From: JBDHZU01 sp039812085
Lineage (GTDB): Bacteria; Actinomycetota; Actinomycetes; S36-B12; UBA10799
Assembly: GCA_039812085.1 (NCBI GenBank)
Contig: JBDHZU010000037.1
Coordinates: 1 to 14,812, forward strand
DNA: 14,812 nucleotides
Reading direction: 5' to 3'
This document shows, one piece after another, positions 7,109-13,917 of the stretch; the first letter of the stretch is position 1, and every line of letters begins with the position of its first letter. Position numbers and translations under genes: made by a program. The notes beneath the pieces were generated by a model, which worked only from the letters and a program-made list of their open reading frames with translations, was not told the DNA's origin and ran no database searches.

Positions 7109-9685
7109 TCAGGCTTCGTCAGCGTCCGCCTTTTGGCAGTGCAGGCTGCGCGCCACACCATCGATTGCCTCGTCAATGATTCGTCGGGCACCTGCGGGTA
7201 GGTCGGGATTGTCGGCGAGGAACCCAGTGGCCCGTTCCACGGTGGCTGGTTCCACCAGGAGATATGGGAACAATCCCGTGACGATCTGCTGAGCCATCTC
7301 AGGCGTGCGTTGGGTCCACGACGACACGATCGAGTCGTAGTACTGCTCGACGTGGTCCCGTAGGAGGTGTCGATGCCCAGGAACCATGATTCCGCCGATG
7401 GTCGAACCCAACAGATGATTGGGCAAGTCGTGATTGGTCAGCGCTTCTCTCCATGCCAGATCCTTGGCCTGCGCGCTCGGACGAGCGGCACGTGCAAACT
7501 GCGCATGCCGTAGACCACTTGCGGTGTTGTCGTTGGCGAGCTCAGCATCAATGTCGGCATCTGAGGCACGTCCATTGATCACCAGAGTGTCCAGCAGGCT
7601 CCATCGAAGGTCGGTATCAATCGTGACGCCATCCACTTGCTGGCTGCCGTCCAACAAGCTGGCAACGGCATCTACCTGTGAGTCGGTGCTCGCCGAAGAG
7701 ATAAAGCCGCGTAAGAACGCTAGTTGGCGATCGGTGCCGGCGGGTTCATCGTGGACGAGTTCCCACAGTGTGCTTGCCAGGGTTTGTTCGTAGGAACTGC
7801 GATGCTCGTCAGTTGCATAAAGTGAGATCGCTGAATCCAGTTGTCGCAGTACTTGCTGCACGACGCCCACATCGGACTCGGCCGGGAGTCCGGACAAAGC
7901 AAGTGCCAGGTAGTCGCCGGTACTCATTTCTCCGTCGCGGGTCATATCCCAGGCGGCTCCCCAGAGCAGTGCCCGTGGCAAAGATTCGTCGACCTCTCCG
8001 ATTGATGCGATAGCAGTGGCGGTGCTGCTTTCATCGAGCCGGATCTTGGTGAACGTCAGGTCATCATCATTAAGCAGCAGCAGGTCCGGTTCAGGTTGAC
8101 CGGTGAATGCGGTCACCGGTGTTTGGGAACCGGTGATGTCGATGGCCACGGTCTCTCGACGCTGCAATCGACCGTCTACTCGGTCATAGAGCCCAACCCC
8201 CATGCGGTGATCGCGCAGGGTAGGAGCGACTCCATCGGGCTTGCTTGGCGGAAGCTGTTCAATCACGACCGACTCGTAAACGCCGTCCACGACCTTCACT
8301 TGCGGCTGCATGAGGTTGACGCCGGATGTTTGCAACCACTGTGCGGACCAGTCCGATAGGTCTCGACCTGACGCTTGCGACAAGGCGCCTAACAGGTCAG
8401 TCAGACGGGTATTCGACCAGGCGTGGTCTCGGAAGTAGGAGCGCAAACCTTCGATGAACTCCGGTTCACCCACCCATGCCACCAACTGTTTGAGAGCGGA
8501 TGCGCCCTTGGCGTAGGTGATTCCATCGAAGTTCACTCGCACTGCTTCAAGGTCCACCATGTCGGCGGCGATGGGGTGAGTAGAAGGAAGTTGGTCTTGT
8601 CGGTATGCCCATGCCTTGCGCTGGTTGAGGAAGGTCGTCCACGCGTCGGTGAAGCGGGTGGCGCGGGAGTTGGCCCAGTGGGCCGCCCATTCGGCAAAGG
8701 ACTCGTTCAACCACAAGTCATCCCACCAATGCATGGTGACGAGATCGCCGAACCACATGTGCGCCATTTCGTGCAAGATCGTGTTGGAACGAGTCTCGTA
8801 GGCGGCGTCTGTTACCCGGGAACGGAAGACGTAGTCCTCGTAGAACGTGACGCACGCGGCGTTTTCCATCGCCCCGGCGTTGAACTCGGGGACAAAGATT
8901 TGGTCGTACTTTCCGAACGGGTAGCCGACCTTGAACTGAGACTCGAAGAACTCGAACCCTTGCTTGGTGATGGTGAAGACATCGTCGGCATCCAGGAACT
9001 CCGCCATGGACGCTCGGCAGTAGACGCCCAGCGGGTAGGTACCGAATTCGCCAGAATATTCATCGGTTTCTGCGTGATACGGCCCGGCGACTAAAGCCGT
9101 GATGTAACTCGAGATTGGGCCAGTAGGTTCGAACTGCCAGGTAGCTGTGGTGTCTGATGCTGGCGTGGATTCGGGAGTGGCCGCGTTCGACAACACACGC
9201 CAATGGTTCGGTGCAGTGACAGTGAGTTGGAACGGCGCTTTGACGCTCGGCTGCTCGAAGCAGGCATACATTCGACGAGCGTCTGCTACCTCGAACTGTG
9301 TGTACAGGTATGTCTCGTTGTCCACCGGATCAACAAAGCGGTGCAGGCCCTCACCAGAACGCATGTAACGACATTGGGCATCGACCACGACGGTGTTGTG
9401 TTCTGCCAGGTCCGCTAACTCGATGCGTGCGCCGTTGAATACCTCGGTTGGGTCCAGTTCAGTCCCGTTGAGGGTGACTGATTCGACCGAGTCGGCGATG
9501 AGGTCCACCCAGGTATTCGCACCGGGGGTTGCCGCGAAAGTCACTGTCGTGATCGAACGAAACAACGCAGCCGTTTGTGGACCATGCGCGGTGGAAAGAT
9601 CTAGTTCGACGGAATAGGTGACATCACTGACGATGTCCGCTCGTTGGTCGCATTCGGCCCGGCTGAGGTTTTCGATCGAAGACAT
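7109..9685 (-). CDS. pepN: Aminopeptidase N (M1 family zinc metallopeptidase)
   Basis: Removes N-terminal residues from peptides in the cytoplasm. Numbered from ATG 9685-9683 (858 aa), the substrate-anchoring GAMEN motif is at 271-275, the zinc site HEMAH at 305-309 with third ligand Glu328 (in NESFAEW), and the likely proton-donor Tyr391 in TYAKGA. All are intact. The C-terminal half is a helical ERAP1-like domain, as in Streptomyces-type PepN, which also has about 857 residues. I prefer ATG 9685 because MSSIENLSRAECDQRA aligns with the family's usual beginning and a TAGTGT lies 7 bases upstream. The longer reading from ATG 9706 adds seven residues and would overlap the divergent gene's start. 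The gene is convergent with the DUF5130 gene and divergent from the PH-like gene. Confidence 0.96.
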   Translation of the reverse strand: MSSIENLSRAECDQRADIVSDVTYSVELDLSTAHGPQTAALFRSITTVTFAATPGANTWVDLIADSVESVTLNGTELDPTEVFNGARIELADLAEHNTVVVDAQCRYMRSGEGLHRFVDPVDNETYLYTQFEVADARRMYACFEQPSVKAPFQLTVTAPNHWRVLSNAATPESTPASDTTATWQFEPTGPISSYITALVAGPYHAETDEYSGEFGTYPLGVYCRASMAEFLDADDVFTITKQGFEFFESQFKVGYPFGKYDQIFVPEFNAGAMENAACVTFYEDYVFRSRVTDAAYETRSNTILHEMAHMWFGDLVTMHWWDDLWLNESFAEWAAHWANSRATRFTDAWTTFLNQRKAWAYRQDQLPSTHPIAADMVDLEAVRVNFDGITYAKGASALKQLVAWVGEPEFIEGLRSYFRDHAWSNTRLTDLLGALSQASGRDLSDWSAQWLQTSGVNLMQPQVKVVDGVYESVVIEQLPPSKPDGVAPTLRDHRMGVGLYDRVDGRLQRRETVAIDITGSQTPVTAFTGQPEPDLLLLNDDDLTFTKIRLDESSTATAIASIGEVDESLPRALLWGAAWDMTRDGEMSTGDYLALALSGLPAESDVGVVQQVLRQLDSAISLYATDEHRSSYEQTLASTLWELVHDEPAGTDRQLAFLRGFISSASTDSQVDAVASLLDGSQQVDGVTIDTDLRWSLLDTLVINGRASDADIDAELANDNTASGLRHAQFARAARPSAQAKDLAWREALTNHDLPNHLLGSTIGGIMVPGHRHLLRDHVEQYYDSIVSSWTQRTPEMAQQIVTGLFPYLLVEPATVERATGFLADNPDLPAGARRIIDEAIDGVARSLHCQKADADEA

Positions 9686-9704
9686 GGCTGGGACACTATC
9701 CGGC
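9686..9704. promoter_or_regulatory. Possible shared divergent leaderless promoter core
   Basis: Only 19 bp separate the preferred pepN start from the ATG of the PH-like gene. On the minus strand TAGTGT (9698-9693) is a full TAnnnT match, 7 bases from pepN ATG 9685. On the plus strand the overlapping bases read CACTAT (9694-9699), 5 bases from ATG 9705, matching TATAAT only at A2, A5 and T6. Neither start has a good SD. The partial symmetry could let RNA polymerase start both ways from one -10. No -35 is convincing on either side. Confidence 0.4.
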
Positions 9705-10181
9705 ATGACGGTTGTATGGATTGTGTTGGGCGCAGTACTTATCGGACTGGTCGCCGTGGTCTGTTACGGATTCTTCGTCATCCGGCCTCGGATGCGCTCC
9801 CAAGTCGAGCATGCATCCGAGGGTTTGGCCCGAGAACTGCACGGACGACAACCGTTGTTGAGTGCAGCCGCAAGCTGCTCTCCGGTGGATGGCTTCGATA
9901 AAGACGGGTTGGCTGGAGTCGGAGCATTAGCAATGACAGATGAAGCCGTGGTCTTCGTCAACGGCACTTCTCAGGTGTCTTTGGTGATCGCTCGATCGTC
10001 AATTACCGAGGCTTCACCCGCGAGCAAGGCGCAGAACCGGGCAGCGCGTGGCGTGCCATCCCTGGTGGTTCGTTGGCAACCACGTGAGAACGATCCGTCG
10101 ACTGCGGCCGTAGCGTTCGCGGTTGGCCAGGATGTCAATGAGTGGGTTATGCGGTTGTCCACGAGACAATCCCCGTTGTGA
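9705..10181 (+). CDS. Single-pass membrane protein with PH-like domain, unknown function
   Basis: A 158-residue protein with an N-terminal membrane helix (about 2-28, VVWIVLGAVLIGLVAVVCYG) followed by a basic stop (RPRMRSQ) and a soluble, probably cytoplasmic domain. The domain alternates short strands (ALAMTDEAVVFV, VSLVIARSSI, PSLVVRWQP, AAVAFAVG) and ends with a helix containing VNEWVMRLS. That order resembles bacterial PH or GRAM-like domains, but I cannot prove homology by eye. ATG 9705 is chosen because the helix starts there; a longer frame from 9618 lies inside pepN antisense. The stop TGA 10179-10181 overlaps GTG 10178 of the transporter gene, which suggests coupled translation and perhaps a physical partner. 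Function unknown. Confidence 0.75.
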   Translation: MTVVWIVLGAVLIGLVAVVCYGFFVIRPRMRSQVEHASEGLARELHGRQPLLSAAASCSPVDGFDKDGLAGVGALAMTDEAVVFVNGTSQVSLVIARSSITEASPASKAQNRAARGVPSLVVRWQPRENDPSTAAVAFAVGQDVNEWVMRLSTRQSPL

Positions 10182-11053
10182 CTGTCGGACTAATCGCGGG
10201 ACTGCTGACCGCGCTTTGCTACGGAGTGGCTTCCATCCTGCAGTCAGGAGCGGCCACTTCTTCGCCACGCACCGCCGGCGAAGTGTCGGGCAAGGGCATC
10301 GTCACGGTCGTCACCAAACTGCCATACCTGCTGGGTTTAGCGATCGATGGAGTGGGCTTCATCCTTGGCTTGGTCGCGGTGCAGTACCTGCCACTGTTCT
10401 TGGCCGAATCACTCTTCGCTGCCAGCGTCGGTGTGACCGCTGTCTTGGCCGTCATCTTCCTGAAGTTGTCGTTGACTCGGATGGAGATCATCGCGCTAGT
10501 GGGACTCATGTTCGGTCTCATGCTGTTGGCGATCTCAGCCCGACCAGACCAGGCCAAGCCGATCCCGGATTGGGCCGACTGGCTGCTTCTCGGGATTGCG
10601 GTGCTGTCTGCCTTGGCGGCTGTTGTTGTGCCGAAGCTGTCTGAACATCGACTTGGTCCAGCGCTGGCGCTGGTTGCCGGTTTGGCCTATGCCGGAGTGG
10701 GCGTCTCGGCCCGAGAACTGCGAGTTCCCGACCCGTGGTGGATGTTGCCAACCGAACCACTGGTCTGGGCCATCATCATCTTCGGGGTTGTCGGGACAGC
10801 GATGTTCGCGGCTGCTCTGCAGCACTCGGCTGTGACCACGGTCAGCGCCATCGTGTTCGGGTTAGAGACCACGCTGCCAGCCGTCGTCGGATTGCTGTTT
10901 CTTGGTGACGAAGCGCGGCACGGGTTCTTTGCGGTCGCGTTATTGGGATTTGTCATCTGTCTGATGTCCGCCATTGCATTGGCGAACAAAGGTGAACTCC
11001 CTGAGGCCGGAAGCGATGAAGCCGTAGGTGACCTCGAACCTGCAGCCGAGTAG
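10178..11053 (+). CDS. DMT-superfamily membrane transporter-like protein
   Basis: A 291-residue integral membrane protein with nine or ten hydrophobic segments spread over the whole length and a short acidic C-terminal tail from about 272. The pattern of two halves, an N-terminal GVASILQSGAA segment after the first helix and a late ALQHSAVTTVSAIVFGLETTLPAV segment read here in two parts (ALQHSAVTTVSAI, VFGLETTLPAV), fits the drug/metabolite transporter superfamily (EamA-like or NIPA-like). Substrate cannot be predicted. The start is taken as GTG 10178-10180, sharing bases with the upstream stop; the frame can be extended to GTG 10142, but that would add twelve polar residues before the first helix. 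It ends 3 bases from the convergent oxidoreductase gene. Confidence 0.82.
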   Translation: MTVGLIAGLLTALCYGVASILQSGAATSSPRTAGEVSGKGIVTVVTKLPYLLGLAIDGVGFILGLVAVQYLPLFLAESLFAASVGVTAVLAVIFLKLSLTRMEIIALVGLMFGLMLLAISARPDQAKPIPDWADWLLLGIAVLSALAAVVVPKLSEHRLGPALALVAGLAYAGVGVSARELRVPDPWWMLPTEPLVWAIIIFGVVGTAMFAAALQHSAVTTVSAIVFGLETTLPAVVGLLFLGDEARHGFFAVALLGFVICLMSAIALANKGELPEAGSDEAVGDLEPAAE

Positions 11054-11063
11054 TCGTTACTCG
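11047..11063. terminator. Small hairpin across convergent stop codons
   Basis: CGAGTA (11047-11052) and TACTCG (11058-11063) form a 6-bp stem with a 5-base loop that covers both stop codons of the convergent genes. It has no T-run on either side, so it is at best a weak bidirectional terminator or attenuating hairpin. A competing small stem at 11060-11071 exists. Confidence 0.25.
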
Positions 11064-12034
11064 TTGACGAGCACGATCTTTCCGTAAGCCTGCCGGTTGG
11101 TGATCAGATCCAGGGCGTCAGTAAGACCCGTCATGGGCAATTCCTCGCTGATCACCGGCTTGTACTTGCCCTGTTCGTAGAGAGAGTTGATTTCCTCTTG
11201 CTGCTGGGCCACAAGCTCCGGACGCTGGAACTGGTAGTTGGTGAAGAAGAACCCCTGCACTGACATGTTCTTGTTCAGAATCATGTGTCCCTTGATCTCG
11301 GGGATCCGCCCGGAGGCAAACCCGATCACGATGAGGCGTCCTTCAAAGTTGATGCAGTGGGTGCTGGCATCGAATGCATCACCCCCGACAGGGTCGTAGA
11401 TGACGTCAGCGCCGCGTCCTTTGGTGAGGTCTTTGACGCGAGCAGCGATGTCTTCGTTCTGCCAGTCGATGACGTGATCAGCGCCGGTATCGGTACAGAC
11501 CTGCATGTCACGATCCCCGGTTGCGGTGGCGATCACTGTCGCGCCATGTGCTTTGCCCACTTGGATGGCGGCTGTTCCCACTCCACCTGCACCACCATGA
11601 ACGAGCAAGGTCTCACCTTCTTGCAGTTTCGCTCGATACGTGATGGCCATATGAGAAGTGAGGTAGATGATGCGCATGGCGGCACCATCGACCGACGTGA
11701 TGGTGTCGGGCAGTTCCGAAGTCATGGAATCCATGACGGCCATTCGGGTTCCGAAGGCTCCGAGTCCGGTAGCGACAATGCGGTCGCCCACCTTGTGTCG
11801 TGAGGCTTCGCCAGCCTCAACCACAGTGCCCACTGCTTCGATGCCTGGGGTAAAAGGCAGCGGAGGCTTGATCTGGTACTCGCCTTGAATGAACAAGATG
11901 TCGGGAAAGTTCACACCTGCTGCATGGACATCAATGAGGCATGAATCTGGCGTGATCAACGCAGGGTCGGGGGCTTCTCGCCAGTTCAGAGCATCTTGAT
12001 AAGGCAGAAAATCTTCCACCATCCATGCCTGCAT
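11057..12034 (-). CDS. Zinc-independent MDR oxidoreductase (NADPH:quinone reductase-like)
   Basis: A 325-residue cytoplasmic enzyme of the medium-chain dehydrogenase/reductase superfamily, quinone oxidoreductase/zeta-crystallin branch. The N-terminal GroES-like domain has AAGVNFPDILFIQGEY (38-53) and PFTPGIEAVGTVVEAG (60-75). The Rossmann domain carries the dinucleotide motif GGAGGVG at 147-153, followed by AIQVGKAHGATVIATA. GADHVIDW and GADVIYDPVGG complete the family pattern. The catalytic-zinc ligands of alcohol dehydrogenases are absent, as usual for this branch. The natural acceptor (quinone, enone or other) cannot be told. Start is ATG 12034-12032 with GGAGG (12045-12041) six bases upstream. 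It is a single gene, convergent with the transporter gene and divergent from the repeat-protein cassette. Confidence 0.92.
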   Translation of the reverse strand: MQAWMVEDFLPYQDALNWREAPDPALITPDSCLIDVHAAGVNFPDILFIQGEYQIKPPLPFTPGIEAVGTVVEAGEASRHKVGDRIVATGLGAFGTRMAVMDSMTSELPDTITSVDGAAMRIIYLTSHMAITYRAKLQEGETLLVHGGAGGVGTAAIQVGKAHGATVIATATGDRDMQVCTDTGADHVIDWQNEDIAARVKDLTKGRGADVIYDPVGGDAFDASTHCINFEGRLIVIGFASGRIPEIKGHMILNKNMSVQGFFFTNYQFQRPELVAQQQEEINSLYEQGKYKPVISEELPMTGLTDALDLITNRQAYGKIVLVNE

Positions 12035-12249
12035 TGTGTGCCTCCGAGAGTTGTGCGATCAGGTGATGAGCCGGACCAATGTTGGCGGTACTGCTTGGTG
12101 CGATGCGCGGTATGCCGTGTCGTTCGGAGTAGGTCTGACAAGTTGATCAGGCAAACGTAGGTAAGGCATCGCTTACAGGTGGCTAGCGTCCATCCACGTG
12201 CAATAGGGTCGAAGCGTTCAACAACCCCCAACTCATGTGGAGGTGCCGG
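12035..12249. promoter_or_regulatory. Divergent intergenic region with weak promoter signals
   Basis: These 215 bp separate the oxidoreductase gene from the repeat-protein cassette and should hold both promoters. On the plus strand TAGGGT (12204-12209) fits TAnnnT and would leave a leader of about 35 bases before ATG 12250, but it lacks a -35. CTGACA (12135-12140) with 17-bp spacing to TAGGTA (12158-12163) is an alternative. A segment at 12157-12175 matches 12 of 19 positions of the DtxR/IdeR iron-box consensus, mainly in its left half, and contains the inverted pair GTAAG/CTTAC. None is decisive. Confidence 0.3.
12239..12244 (+). promoter_or_regulatory. SD setting the repeat-protein start
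   Basis: GGAGGT with 5 bases to ATG 12250 is the best ribosome binding site in this cassette. It selects ATG 12250 over the in-frame ATG at 12235, which lies upstream of the SD itself. Confidence 0.8.
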
Positions 12250-12651
12250 ATGGCACTGGAAGACGAAGACATCACGACTGAAGGTGGCGCTGGCGAAGGC
12301 GTCGCCGACGGTGGAGCGAACCCTGGTGGTCACGATGGTGGTGCCGACGGCACTGCTGATGGTGGCGCTGGTCACGACGGCGGTGCTGATGGCGGTGCCG
12401 ACGGAGGTGCTGGAAACGACGGTGGAGCTGACGGTTCCGCTGGTGGCGAAGGCACGGCTGACGGTGGAGCGAACCCCGGTGGCCATGACGGTGGTGCTGA
12501 TGGCGCTGCTGGCGAAGACGAGGGTACGGCCGACGGTGGAGCGAACCCTGGTGGTCACGATGGTGGTGCCGACGGTGCTGCTGATGGTGGCGCTGGCGCT
12601 GATGGCGGTGCCGACGGTGGCGCTGATGGCGGCGCTGACCAGCTTGCCTAA
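12250..12651 (+). CDS. Gly/Asp/Ala-rich repeat protein, unknown function
   Basis: A 133-residue, very acidic low-complexity protein made almost only of Gly, Asp and Ala with recurring His, Asn, Pro and Thr. After a short leader-like start (MALEDEDITTE) it consists of GGADGG-type units and three copies of a 17-residue module (T/V)ADGGANPGGHDGGADG at 18-34, 69-85 and 93-109. There are no Cys, no aromatic residues and no membrane segment; only one Leu pair flanks the repeats (Leu3, Leu132). It should be disordered or a Gly-rich extended fold. RTX calcium repeats are unlikely because the hydrophobic position is missing. It has a good SD and is 15 bp upstream of a JmjC-type oxygenase gene, so I infer co-expression and possibly a substrate role for its Asp, Asn or His residues. 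Start and reading frame are supported by the SD and the in-phase repeats. Confidence 0.75.
   Translation: MALEDEDITTEGGAGEGVADGGANPGGHDGGADGTADGGAGHDGGADGGADGGAGNDGGADGSAGGEGTADGGANPGGHDGGADGAAGEDEGTADGGANPGGHDGGADGAADGGAGADGGADGGADGGADQLA
12304..12596 (+). repeat. Long in-phase direct repeats within the Gly/Asp gene
   Basis: Bases 12304-12371 and 12529-12596 are the same over 68 positions except two (12351/12576 and 12352/12577), an offset of 225 bp or exactly 75 codons. The first 47 bases are identical. A third copy of the module at 12454-12504 is more diverged, mostly at third codon positions. The rest of the gene is built from short GGTGCTGATGGC-like units. The near identity suggests recent duplication or gene conversion within the gene. 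Confidence 0.9.
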
Positions 12652-12666
12652 GGTCGCGATCTATTA

Positions 12667-13917
12667 GTGAGTAACACTCAAATGCGCGAGAGCGGGTCGG
12701 AGCAGATCATTCGACCCGCTCTTGCGCGTTGTCTTGATATTGATCCCGAAGATTTTGCGACCAACGTGTGGTCGATTGGCCCGCACGTCAGTCATGTAGA
12801 CGATGACTTTGCCGACTTGTTTAGTCAGCAAGCTGTTGATGAATTGGTGAGCACTCACGGTCTGCGTACGCCCTTTGCTCGGATGGCGAATCAAGGCAAG
12901 CTTGTTAGCGAGTCCTCCTACACAGGCTCGACCGGATCGGGTGCCGGTGTTCCCGACCAACTGATCGACGACAAGGTATTCCGGTATTTCTCCGATGGCG
13001 CCAGCCTGGTGTTGCAGGGTCTGCACCGTACGTGGCGTCCGCTTCGCTTGTTCTCCGATCAGCTCGCGCTTGATCTTGGCCATCCGATCCAGATCAATGC
13101 CTACATCACTCCGCCGCAATCGCAAGGGTTCGCCTCGCACCATGACACCCATGACGTATTCGTCATTCAGATTGCGGGCACTAAACAGTGGCGGATCCAT
13201 CGACCGGTCATCACTGATCCGACTGCCGATCAGACTTTTGACACCGTCAAGCCTCAGATCGCCAAAGCCGCCGAGCAGGAACCATTCCTGGACACTCGAC
13301 TTGAATGTGGCGATGTGCTGTACCTACCGCGTGGCTGGATCCACTCGGCGACTGCCGACGGAGAGGTGTCCATCCATCTGACCATTGGTATCCATCAGTT
13401 CACGCGGATGGATGTGCTTCGTCGAGCCATCAATCAGTTGGCTCAGTCCGAGGAGTTCCGCGCAAGTTTGCCGATCGGAGCGGGAACGTCGCCACGTTCT
13501 TTGGACGATGAGGTCGCCCGAACCTTGAAAGATGTCGCGGCAACCATCGAGTCGGTTTCCGTACCGACCCTGTCAGACAACATCGCGCGAAACTTCCGTC
13601 GCCAGACAAGGCCGGAACCCATCGGTCCACTTGAACAGCTTGCGGCTGTCCGTGGTTTGACTCCAGAGGGGCAACTGCGACTACGTCGTGGTCTCGTCGC
13701 GACCGTCAGTGAGCTAGAGGACGGACGCATCCGACTTATCTGTGGTGCGCGACGACTCACTATGCCGTCGCAGTGTCGTGCTGCGCTGGACCAGTTTGCG
13801 ACTGGCGAGGTATTAACGGTGGGTCGGTTGCCAGAACTGGATGAGGCGGATTCGTTGACTCTGTCGCGACGTCTGCTGTCTGAAGCGGTCGCGGTGATTG
13901 TTGATGACCCAAGCTGA
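12667..13917 (+). CDS. JmjC-fold 2-oxoglutarate/Fe(II) oxygenase (ribosomal-oxygenase-like, cupin PF08007 type)
   Basis: A 416-residue protein expected to use Fe(II), O2 and 2-oxoglutarate to hydroxylate a protein side chain. The double-stranded beta-helix core spans about 85-245. Iron ligands can be assigned as His158 and Asp160 (in SHHDTHDVF) and His226 (in LPRGWIHSA), with the typical GTKQWRIH segment between. Relatives are YcfD/RoxA, MINA53 and NO66, which hydroxylate Arg or His of ribosomal proteins. The C-terminal third (about 300-410) looks like the winged-helix tail of this family. Start is taken as GTG 12667; ATG 12682 is an alternative, and neither has a close SD. The gene follows the repeat-protein gene by 15 bp and its end overlaps the next gene by 14 bp. 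Family firm; the target (ribosomal protein or the neighbouring repeat protein) unknown. Confidence 0.9.
   Translation: MSNTQMRESGSEQIIRPALARCLDIDPEDFATNVWSIGPHVSHVDDDFADLFSQQAVDELVSTHGLRTPFARMANQGKLVSESSYTGSTGSGAGVPDQLIDDKVFRYFSDGASLVLQGLHRTWRPLRLFSDQLALDLGHPIQINAYITPPQSQGFASHHDTHDVFVIQIAGTKQWRIHRPVITDPTADQTFDTVKPQIAKAAEQEPFLDTRLECGDVLYLPRGWIHSATADGEVSIHLTIGIHQFTRMDVLRRAINQLAQSEEFRASLPIGAGTSPRSLDDEVARTLKDVAATIESVSVPTLSDNIARNFRRQTRPEPIGPLEQLAAVRGLTPEGQLRLRRGLVATVSELEDGRIRLICGARRLTMPSQCRAALDQFATGEVLTVGRLPELDEADSLTLSRRLLSEAVAVIVDDPS

Noticed and set aside
8423..9094. 223-codon plus-strand open frame inside pepN
   Set aside because: Antisense to the zinc-site region of an intact M1 peptidase; no SD, no recognisable domain.
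9618..9704. Longer N-terminus for the PH-like membrane protein
   Set aside because: The extra 29 residues lie in pepN antisense, and the membrane helix starts right after ATG 9705.
11986..12558. Minus-strand open frame rich in Ser, Thr and Val
   Set aside because: It is the antisense shadow of the GC-rich repeat gene; composition follows from the repeats, and it overlaps the start of the oxidoreductase gene. The plus-strand frame has a proper SD.
12301..12640. RTX-type calcium-binding nonapeptide repeats
   Set aside because: RTX repeats follow GGxGxDxUx with a large hydrophobic residue at U. These repeats have almost no hydrophobic residues and the wrong period.
12179..12667. Plus-strand frame of Val/Ala/Leu/Met repeats overlapping the Gly/Asp gene
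   Set aside because: A shifted reading of the same in-phase repeats; no SD at its start, and the Gly/Asp frame has the SD and sits 15 bp before the oxygenase.
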